A stretch of 64,000 bases of DNA from Pelomyxa schiedti (taxonomy: Eukaryota > Evosea > Pelobiontida > Pelomyxidae). The notes under the pieces are model-generated. The model was not told the origin of the DNA, did not search any database, and saw only the letters and a list, made by a program, of their open reading frames with translations. Shown in pieces: positions 10,051-18,686 of the stretch; within the stretch, counting starts at the first letter, position 1; every line of letters begins with the position of its first letter. Location of the stretch: the NCBI GenBank assembly GCA_020536535.1, contig JAHLWZ010000004.1:62001-126000 (forward strand), given 5' to 3'. The position numbers and the translations under genes are program-made.

Positions 10051-12301
10051 ATGGCAGGCCTTGCCGGATGGTGTATTGTGATGATGACGATGATGGGGGC
10101 AGTGGTGATGGGAGGTGGGGTCAACACACAGGCGGTTGGTGGGTCTATACTGTACCTGCCTCTGGATGAGAGGTACACCACGAGGAATGCATTTCTAAAC
10201 TTGGCTGGGCTTGTGCCTTGGGTTGATGCAGCACCACCACCACCAAAAAAAAAGCAACCACCCACACTACCATTATTACCACTGTGGTCACACGGCCAAA
10301 TTAATTTGTTGTAGGAGATACTTACTCCACCACTGGAATTGTTACCTTCCTTGAAAGTACCACCTCCAATGGAAGACCTGCATGCATGGGTGGATCAGAA
10401 CATGCCCTATGCCACTGCAGCCATAATATCATCTGAGATGTTTATTTATGGTATGGTGTACTAAAAAAAAAACCCAGACTCGTGGGTAGCATTGATTGTC
10501 TATCAGGTGGGTTGATTCAGTCGAGAATCAGTAATGACACAATGGAAACAGTAGAAAATCGCCTCCAGAAACTTCTTTCATATAAGACAACATACCCAAA
10601 GCTGGAACTGTTTCTTTCTGCAGTGGTACTAGAACCATTATTACGATCCCCTCTTAGTTAACAGTGATCGGAACAGGTAATGAGAATTCCAGACTACAAT
10701 AGTGACTTTGAAGAACCTTGGTACATTTGGAAATAGTAGTCCACTAATCAAACTTTCTTGAAGGTACTGGGAAGATTATGGAGAATTATTGTATCTCCTA
10801 CTACAACTAACAAATATAACACTTCTTAACTTTCGCAAGATTCGAATTTTCCTACTATACTGACAAGTACTATCACACTCATGACCCAGTAGATAAGGCG
10901 TTAGCTGAAGAAGCGGCATCTGAAATACCTTCCAACGTTATGAAGGTTTCACCTCTTCTCCAGGAGTTATATGGATCTATTCTTTCAAAAGGAATTCTTG
11001 TGGAGAAGAAGTCGGAATTTCAATATAACAAAAGATTTAATCGATGATGAGTATGCTTCAAACCCTTGCAGATACATCTACATCACTCAGGTACCCTGTA
11101 CAGCTTAACTTTATAGAGATCTCACAACATCTACTAGGATGACAATGCGGAATATGGGTACTTGCTCCGTGCTAAGCAGTAAGAATAAAATATAAAAAAA
11201 GGTTCAACATAGAAGAAGCAAATGCCTTAAGAAGAATGGTTGCTGAAGACAACTTGGGAGTACGCATCTAACTTGCGATTTTTTGCACTAAATCTGTATT
11301 TTAGGACCATGTCTTTATTTATCCTGGTGCTGATGAAGGTTTATTTGTTTATAACTCTTTACATCCCTCACAAATGCAGTGGCCCTAACAATGCTGTCTA
11401 TGTTGAGTGTATTCTCTTCTGGAATATCACCGACTATCAACTTGGTGTTCAGAGACCCCACTACAATTTATAACATCCCAAACTATGAAGGTCAGCCAAT
11501 GATTACCACTCTTGAACAACAGGAACGATTCCTTGTCCTTTCCATTCTTTCTGATTATCATTGCAGACTGCAGCAGCAGGAGGCACGATTGTTAACTCCT
11601 CCGAGCCAGATATATTTATGTTGGTGAACAACTTCAGTGAGGATTATCAACTTGAGGCTCCAAACCAACCATTTGGTACAATTAAGTAATTCCGATCAGC
11701 TCAGAGTTGTAACCACAACCAGAAGGGAGATCCATCGATGACTACTCTCTTTTTACTCCATTTTTACTCTATGGAGGAGATACCGTTTTTGGTTTTGCTG
11801 ATAACCGCTACAGCAATGGCGGTGATCTTGTACTATTGGATTATTTATATGCCATGCACAGCGACACTGATGTGGCCTTGGATATGGGACGGTTTTGCTA
11901 TGCCGGCTGGAACACTGATGGTCGATTTCTTCGTAAACATTGCACTTCTAAACTAACAAAACAAAGGCAACACACTGGGCACAGTAATATCCAATACCAT
12001 TATTCTGTCACTATTCCAAAGTAGAGATGAAAACACCTTCTTCAATACACTGAGAATCACTGAGGACGAGTACTACCAAGCCGACCTCCGGCAGTCCTTG
12101 GAGGACTACGTAAACCGCATGGATGATGCCACTTGTGAAGACCTCACATCCGACCTTCCGTTTTATGAAGAATTCTCATGGAAGGCTCTGGCTGCCCGTA
12201 TGAGGCTCATCGACTCATCCTTGGGCGCAATTGCTTGGTCGTTGGACTCATGCTACTACCCTTGGAATAGAACCTTTGAAATAGGGTTTGTTGCCCATTA
12301 G
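10051..12301 (+). CDS. Secreted DUF4127 family protein
   Basis: DUF4127 is a mainly bacterial family of unknown function, about 500 residues long. The ATG at 10051 opens a hydrophobic signal-like segment (AGLAGWCIVMMTMMGAVVMG). SILYLPLDERYTTRNAFLNL follows directly, matching the family's opening 'YLPLDERPVN'. Further exons give LEILTPPLELLPSLKVPP, EDLHAWVDQNMPYA, ISSEMFIYGGLIQSRIS, RIPDYNSDFEEPW, YWEDYGELLYLLLQL, DNAEYGYLLRAKQ, HVFIYPGADEG, TAAAGGTIVNSSEPDIFMLV, NRYSNGGDLVLLDYL, CYAGWNTDG and NTLGTVISN. All fall in the family order (AAGG, NGGD and GWNTxGNxLG blocks). The protein ends PWNRTFEIGFVAH. Predicted secreted or lysosomal. There are about 12 introns, so this is a nuclear gene and not contamination. 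Family match is from memory of motifs. Confidence 0.72.
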
Positions 12302-12428
12302 ACACAACTTCAACCCACAAGGAATCCATCAAGTTCCTTGGCCAAGAAGAAAAAATTTACCAGAAACAACGATAGTTGGCTGAATAAAAAAAACACCAGA
12401 CCACCGATCCTGAGCGACGATAACGAAA

Positions 12429-12644
12429 ATGACAGCGTTCCGGTCCGTTGATTATTTTATTCCGCCAGTTGGCTTGTCCCGTAATTACTGTGGGAGGAAG
12501 CCGGTCAAGTCCGAACCGGTGGTGGTCAGGAAAACTAAATACCCACCTGAGGGAGTGAATGCTCTGGTGTGGGAACAAGTCTGTCACGGCGATCTCGTGG
12601 AAACTCTTTTAAAGGGGGTCCTAGAGGCTAACGCTGTGCTCTAA
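12429..12644 (+). CDS. Small hypothetical protein, 71 codons
   Basis: Single-exon ORF preceded by an A-rich leader and opening MTAFRSVDYFIPPVGLSR. It is basic in the middle (KPVKSEPVVVRKTKYPP) with a helical end (DLVETLLKGVLEANAVL). No signal peptide, membrane segment or family recognised. It sits 128 bp after the DUF4127 stop on the same strand. Confidence 0.4.
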   Translation: MTAFRSVDYFIPPVGLSRNYCGRKPVKSEPVVVRKTKYPPEGVNALVWEQVCHGDLVETLLKGVLEANAVL

Positions 12645-13669
12645 TCCCGCTTTTCCGCACCTATTTTTGAAATGCCTCCCAAGCACTCTTGGAGGCAGGC
12701 ATATCACAGTCCCACCGATTTTTGACAGAGGGCACTTCCGTGTGAAGTGCCCCCCCGTCTCAAAAGAAAAACCCAGTACGACGAATTGTGGGCAATACTC
12801 TGCCTCAATACAACAACCTTCGAAGTGGCACAATTCACATTCGGTTTTACTGATTCCAAACAAAAAAAGCATAGGCATAGCTTGGCCCCACAACACACAG
12901 GTCAATTATATTGAAGGGTTATCCCTCAATGAGCGGGAAGTGAATAGGCCCCCATTAATCTAGCTTTGTCCAATAAGGATAATTTCCATTTATTCAAGTA
13001 CATTCCCCATTTCCAATATTAAGACCTATAGTACAATGATCGCTTTGGAATTTGGGTAGCAAGCCTGCATGCTCAGCAGTGGGTATGACTTAAATTTCGC
13101 CAAACTTCTTATTTGTTCCAGGACTTCATCTGAGAGTTGTCACTGCTACCTGAGACTCAGTGGCAGTTGAATTCATCATGAACCGTATCTAATTCCTGTG
13201 CTGTGTTAACCAACCCAAGAGATCAGGCACCTTCATCTGTCAACTGGTCATTGTACGCCCAATACTGTGAGTTCTTGTCACTGTGTATGGTTTGCTCGTA
13301 CTGATCAACTTATCCTGAAATATGCGCCAAGACCCAAATGCCCTGCTCTCTTGGTCTGTTTGCTCCCCCTCTGTACAACCTTGAATCAGTTTGCAGAAAG
13401 CAAAGCAAAGTCTCTATCCAGTATAATATTGGCTCCAGGTAAACACTGGGCTCCAGATCTTGTCTCCTAAGTTGAATAATGGAAGCCAACAGTACAATAC
13501 CCTCCGGGGTAGTCACAAGCCTCAGATGATTCGTTACTGGAATACTCAGGCATGGGTGATGATAGCAATTACCGGACAGTCATTTTGCGCCGCCGGTAGG
13601 CATGCCATGTACCTTCTCATCAGTAGTCCCATTAGGACTACCATTCCGGCTGCTGTCTCCGGTTTCGTG
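12645..13669. other. No recognisable gene
   Basis: About 1 kb in which several short ORFs open on both strands, but none shows composition, splice structure or motifs I can support. It runs into the kinase relic to the right. Confidence 0.5.
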
Positions 13670-13903
13670 TTACTCCTTACAAGGGTATTCTTCCACTTTT
13701 TCACCCAGAAGTATCTCCCATAGCTTTATGGTGCACTTGGTCACAGTATACTTAAAATCCACGAGTGACAACCCTAAAGGTTCTGGTGCCAGATACCTCA
13801 ATGATGAAGATGACAGCTTTGCATCACATGGGTTCATCAAAACTAAATTTATGTACCAGTGTCTCAGCATCACCGGGAAGTACAGTACAGCTCCAGCATT
13901 CAT
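13670..13903 (-). pseudogene. Degenerate protein-kinase C-lobe fragment
   Basis: One minus-strand frame reads DAKLSSSSLRYLAPEPLG and then TKCTIKLWEILLGEK. These resemble a kinase activation segment (AKLSDFG...RYLAPE) and the alpha-F helix (SDVxSFGVLLWEIL). The DFG is missing (replaced by SSSS) and the Asp/Ser of the alpha-F start is lost. No N-lobe, HRD loop or following helices could be found on either side. I read it as the remains of a tyrosine-kinase-like gene. Only short matches support this. Confidence 0.4.
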
Positions 13904-14071
13904 CAGTCACAACAACCCTCTCAATTGAAGAGGTCTGCCAGCGCCAAACACGCCAGCCTAACCCCTCGTCTATCTCTGCCCAGCACCCAAACCTAGCCAA
14001 AAATTCTAAAATTCTAAAAGAACAATCCCGCAGTTGCTGTGATTGGATTATTTTTCTCTACTAGCCAACCT

Positions 14072-14398
14072 TTAATACCATTTCGAAAACGATGCCATTT
14101 TTTTCCAACAAATACAGACAAGTAACACCCAGCCAACCACAAGCAACAAAAACGAAACAAACAACACAATAGCCACCTTCGTCACCATACATTCTTGCAT
14201 TTTGTCCGTACTCACAACAGCAAAACCACCAAAAGAAACACCAAGTGGCAGAAAATAGTCGAAAAATGCGTCAAAGGTTATGGCTCGAAGTGCGGAAAAT
14301 ACGAAGTCGATTTCATGCATGGATCCCATGGGGGTTGTTTTCCCTTCCCTCTCCCTTCTTCTCCTTTCTTCCCCTAACAATGTTATGATGTCAGTCAT
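14072..14398 (-). CDS. Small protein with single C-terminal membrane helix
   Basis: A 108-codon ORF from a true ATG at 14398. It opens MTDIITLLGEERRRREREGK and carries one strongly hydrophobic stretch near the end (AIVLFVSFLLLVVGWVLLVC) followed by a short tail with two lysines. That is the layout of a tail-anchored membrane protein. A possible intron begins at GTGTTTC inside the frame, so the middle may differ. No family recognised. Confidence 0.4.
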   Translation of the reverse strand: MTDIITLLGEERRRREREGKTTPMGSMHEIDFVFSALRAITFDAFFDYFLPLGVSFGGFAVVSTDKMQECMVTKVAIVLFVSFLLLVVGWVLLVCICWKKMASFSKWY

Positions 14399-14651
14399 GG
14401 TTGTTTAATTACATTTATAAGCGTGATTGAATTTGCAGATTTCATATTAGTACAACGATGCCGAGGGTGCACAAATGGTGTTAGAACGCAATGACCACGT
14501 TGAGATGTCGCTCGAACGCGGTCTCTTCGTGCGATGTCGAGTGCAAGACACAGTCTCAGAGATCATGTAGTGCTCGAACAACGTGCATACCCATGTTGGA
14601 CACCCCAAGTTGCTGCACCACCTTGGTGGACCTTGGTACGGTACCAACTTA

Positions 14652-15004
14652 ATACCGAGCAAAGGTGCGGACGAATATTCGTAATTCGAATATTCGTTAA
14701 ATTAATTTTTTGACTATTCGTCGAATGTCGAATGCCTGTTACTATTTTGTATTTTTTGTACCTTGCCCCGTTAACGTAAGATGTACGTGTCCCTTTTTGC
14801 CGGATTTGCGACAGTCTAAGAGGCCACAAAAAAAAAACCCTTCGCATAACAATCAATAATGAGGACAGTCTAGTCTGAGGTATGCACAAGTTGGAGAACA
14901 CCTCGAATATCGAACGTCGAATACCGTTTTTTTGGCCGAATATTCGTTTTTCGAATACCATCCTGGCCTATTCGGTATTCGCGCAGCTTTGATACCGAGC
15001 AAAG
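14652..15004. mobile_element. MITE-like insertion bounded by a 13-bp direct repeat
   Basis: The sequence ATACCGAGCAAAG occurs at 14652-14664 and again at 14992-15004. The 327 bp between them are rich in palindromes of the CGAATATTCG type at both ends (14672-14720 and 14905-14975), with GCG...CGAATA near each border in inverted orientation. There is no coding frame inside. The layout is that of a short non-autonomous DNA element with a target-site duplication. The repeat sits just upstream of the Sel1 gene start. Confidence 0.5.
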
Positions 15005-15039
15005 AAAAGGAGAAAAACCAAGTTTATATTACGTCAAAA

Positions 15040-16714
15040 ATGAACACACACAGCGGTGACAACCCCGAGCGTGAGGGCGAGTGGCAACCAAGGCACACCA
15101 CTGCCAAACCCGCTACAACTCTTACTCTCTTACAATCAGAGGAGGTGAATGTGAAATTGGTCACACCTTGCACTCGGAACAAACTGATGATGAATGCACT
15201 GCTGCAGTGGGAGCTGGGCAACATTGATTCTGCACTTGGACTTGTCTCACAAGCTTATTTGCACTTCAGATCTGATCCTGAATGTGGTTGGTTCTCAACT
15301 TCACCTGTTGCCATGACCTGACCAAACACCCAACACCAGGTTGTTGTGAATCAAACCAGCATTACCTTCCAGGATTGTTGTTCCTTTGTGGTCTGATCAG
15401 AGTTACACCAAATTGCAAGATCCTCTTTTATGATCACATTCCCCCCATGTTGTTGCATTATTTTTCATTTGTAATCTCCACCCCATTTCAACAATTCAAA
15501 CGAATCTGCCAAGAAGAAGTGGAGCAGAACAAAACTGGAATGAGGAAGAATGCCAGGGAAGAGTGGAACGAGTTGCTTTCAGTGGCATCTGCAAATGTAA
15601 GTTGCACCATAGTAGATGCCACCATGAACCATCAGGAAGAACGTCACTCCTCCTGGTCGTGCACATACTTTGTGGCACTCTGGATGACCTTCTGCATGCA
15701 GCAGGTCAGCTGTGACAAAACCTTGATTCTGACAGAGCATTCAGAAGATGTTCCTGAAGGATCACCACAACCACCAGCCCTGCTGAGGTATGCCTGCATG
15801 ACTCTTCTTGGTGCACTGTGCTGGAGTGGCACTGGGGGTGAGCGCAGGGAGGCAATATCACTGTGGGAGAGTGCGGCAACTCAGGGTGACACAACTGCAA
15901 TGTGCGAGTTGGCTTACTGCTACGAACACGGTAAAAGTGTTGACAAGTACACAACCAGAGCAGCATCCTGGTATCAGATGGCTGCCAACAAGGGGCACCC
16001 CACTGCCATGTTCCAGTAAGGTCTGCCTTTAATCTTGGATACTGCTTCTTCAATGGACAAGGTGTTGACAAAGATGTTGCCAGAGCAGTCGAGTTGCATA
16101 AGCTGGCTGCTGATGATGGGCAACCCGCTGCTATGTACGAACTGGCCGAGTGTTACTCCTTCGGTACCAGTGTTGGGCAAGACTTCCACAAGGCGGCTGT
16201 TCTCCACCAGGAAGCCCTGGATGCTGGCTACATCAGGTCAGCCGCTCCCCTTGGGGTCTGCTACTTCGACGGTGAGGGCGTTGAGAGGGACGTCACGAGA
16301 GCGGCTGCCCTGTTTGAGAGGGGCGCCAACGCTGGGATTCCTGTGGCAAGTCACTACCTGGCCGAGTGTTACCTCCATGGTGATGGCGTTGTTCAGGACT
16401 TCAACAAGGAGGCTGTTCTCTATCAGAGGGCCCTCGACACTGGGTTCACACCTTCGGCGTTGGGACTTAGTGGCTGCTACTACACTGGGCGGGGTGTTGC
16501 CAAGGACACCAAGAAAGCTTTTGAAATTCTCTACAGGGGTGCTGTGGGGGGTGAGATGATTGCCCAGTACGCACTTGGAAGGTTGTACCAATTTGGTGAA
16601 GGAGTGGGGACTGTGGACATAAGAACAGCAGCAAAGTTCTTCAGACTGGCCGCTGCTGAAAACAGCCCTGAAGCACAGGAGCAAGTCGACGGCATCTGTG
16701 CAACTGGGATTTGA
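15040..16714 (+). CDS. Sel1-repeat protein with an apparent frame break
   Basis: Sel1-like repeats are 36-residue helix pairs that scaffold protein complexes. From MNTHSGDNPERE, a first exon gives ALLQWELGNIDSALGLVSQA. After an intron of uncertain edges, seven or so repeats follow: GERREAISLWESAATQGD, AMCELAYCYEHGKSVDKY, GYCFFNGQGVDKDVARAVEL, AMYELAECYSFGTSVGQDF, GVCYFDGEGVERDVTRAAAL, LAECYLHGDGVVQDFNKEA, GCYYTGRGVAKDTKKAFEI and LGRLYQFGEGVGTVDIRTAA. Between the second and third repeats, at about 16010-16028, the frame changes and an in-frame TAA appears. Seventeen extra bases lie between AMF and NLGYC. No intron that keeps the repeat length explains this, so the gene may be broken. Confidence 0.7.
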
Positions 16715-16968
16715 CAGCAAATCCAACCAACAAGGGACCCTCTAAACACTCCCAGTTAATAGACACAAGGGAATGGCATTCGTTTTTCTTTTGATGTGAC
16801 GCGTGCTGATTAACTAGTTTCTGTGAAAAATCAAAACAACAACGCCCCCACGGCGCCGCAACGTCCCCCAACGGTGGTGACGTCATCGCGCGTAGTCCCG
16901 CGCAGGGCAACTGTGAGCGTGATGGCAAAGTACAACCCAGCCACAACAACGGTGTCACAACCACAACA

Positions 16969-17265
16969 TTGTCACTGAAATCAAACAGGAGGAGGGAAGA
17001 ACACTCGGAACAAACTGATGATGAAGCGTTGCTCCAGTGGGAGCTCGGCAACGTCAGTTCCGCACTTGAACTTGTATCACAAGCTTGTTTGCACTTCACA
17101 TCTGACCCTGATTTCGGTTGGTTCTCAACTTCGCCTGTTGCCCAAATGCCTGGTTCTCCCCTTCACCTGTTTCCAATGCCTGAGAGTTGTATCAGATGGC
17201 CGTCATGGCAGGAGGCACTCCCAATGTATAACTTTGAACACACAGGCTGGGCAAAAAAAAGGTAA
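16969..17265 (+). pseudogene. Fragment of a second Sel1 gene, N-terminal part
   Basis: Bases 17001-17150 closely match 15171-15320 of the neighbouring Sel1 gene (both encode ALLQWELGN, SALxLVSQAxLHF and GWFSTSPVA). After that point the frame runs into unrelated sequence without any Sel1 repeat. This is a truncated paralogue about 1.8 kb downstream of the parent. The preceding gap (16715-16968) is otherwise empty. Confidence 0.6.
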
Positions 17266-17375
17266 ACAAACGCAATATCAGAAGATTCCATACCGCAAGA
17301 AAAAGAGCTATACATCCTCCCCACATAATGGCAACGCAGAACAGAAGTGGATCACTGAAGAAATCAAATTGCCTT

Positions 17376-17615
17376 TTAAATAAAGTGAAGCGAAAAAACC
17401 GATGCCGAGGTGCCACGGTAAAACGCAGTGCACAGGCAATTTAGGCGAAGAAAGGAGAGGAAGGGAGAGGACCTGGTGATTCCAGCATCAAGGGATTGAT
17501 GGAAGAGAAGGGCAGCCTCATGGAAGTCCTGGCAAACACCTGTGCCAAAGAAGTAACACGCACGACTTTCCTCCTTGGCAGCTAAGAGATTTAGTCCTAG
17601 CTGAACCTCTTCCAC
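17376..17615 (-). pseudogene. Inverted Sel1-repeat fragment
   Basis: On the minus strand one frame encodes ACYFFGTGVCQDFHEAALLF and HQSLDAGITRS. This matches the repeat ECYSFGTSVGQDFHKAAVLH...ALDAGYIRS of the intact gene at about 16140-16235. It is a single repeat unit, opposite in direction to its source, ending in a Leu/Ser stretch. Together with the plus-strand fragment it suggests duplication followed by inversion. Confidence 0.5.
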
Positions 17616-17965
17616 ACTTTTTCACTTTTTCCTGTTCTTCCAAATGTGCTCCGCTATCACCTGTGGGCTTGCTTATGACACCTCGCAGCAGACCCCGTCG
17701 CCCATGCACTTCTATTTCATTTGGAATCGTCAATTCTGGGGACTGGAAGCACTTGTAACGGCTGGGCTCTGCCTCCAAAATGCCAACTGGTCAAGGTGGA
17801 ATACCCCATTGTAAAGGAATCCAAAGTTCGGGTGTGGCATTTCTCAGACACCATCTGCAACTTCATCACACAGGTTTTTTGGTATATCTTCTTCTCATGT
17901 GACACAGAGCAAATCTGACGGAACCCTATTTCATTTTCACCATCTCGACACGGCCGAATGAAGTA

Positions 17966-18462
17966 CTACTGAGCCCGATTGGGAATAACAGAGCAATTAC
18001 TTGTGTGGTGTTCAACTTGTTGATTCTTTGGAGTGCTTCTGCGCAGTGGTTTCATTGAGCTGAGGGCTATTAGTTCAATCCATGTCGACTGTACAAACCT
18101 GGTCCAGGAACTGTTCCAAGTAAGAGAGGTTATTACTAAGGAGGGTATTTTCATCCTGCAGATACTTGATCTTCGCCGCCAGAAAAGAGTTTTCTTCTTC
18201 TAGTTTCACAGCAACGGTCTGCATCTCCTGGGAAAATGATAAATAACATGGAGCCCCTCTGGATTTACCTCGATGTGTTTATCTTGCTGACGCAGCTCGA
18301 TCCCTTTTGCGGTTCTTTTTAACACTTCAGTATAATTGTATGTTTCTTCACCATAGGTCTTACTTCGTCAGATTTGGATCTCTGTTCTCGTCTGTGTTGC
18401 TCTTCACATACACAAAGTAAGAGGGGTAAATACTGTCTTGGAAGAAAGATACCCGGCCAAGT
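17966..18462 (-). CDS. bZIP-like transcription factor, possibly frame-broken
   Basis: Exon 18099-18227 encodes AVKLEEENSFLAAKIKYLQD and NTLLSNNLSYLEQFLDQ, a leucine-zipper-like coiled coil. The preceding exon (from 18269), in another frame, contains KKNRKRDRAASAR, which looks like the bZIP basic region (NRxxAxxSR). In that frame a TAA follows at once. In the frame that joins the zipper, the same bases read LKRTAKGIELRQQDKHIEEM. So either the basic region is atypical or a one-base shift separates DNA-binding region and zipper. Upstream and downstream exons are unclear. Probable nuclear regulator, or a decaying copy of one. Confidence 0.4.
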
Positions 18463-18686
18463 CTCACATGAACAGACGACATCCAGATCCTTATCTTTTG
18501 TACCCCCAGCCCTTGTTGCCAAGTTAAAGGAATAAATAAGAAATTTGACATTTGACATGCCAACATGCCAAACGCAAAAGGCGAGTCTCTACGTAGTCCA
18601 ATTCGATAGGAGATTGTAGATTCTGAACGAGAACCCATCAAAATGACAAACACAAAAAAGAAAACAAAAGCGAGATCCGAAAGGCA

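Noticed and set aside
12621-12905. Cys-rich minus ORF resembling a zinc-finger protein
   Set aside because: Cys spacing is irregular and no splice or homology supports it.
14670-14980. CRISPR-like or origin-like repeat cluster of CGAATATTCG units
   Set aside because: Spacing is irregular and units are palindromic and imperfect; a short DNA element explains it better.
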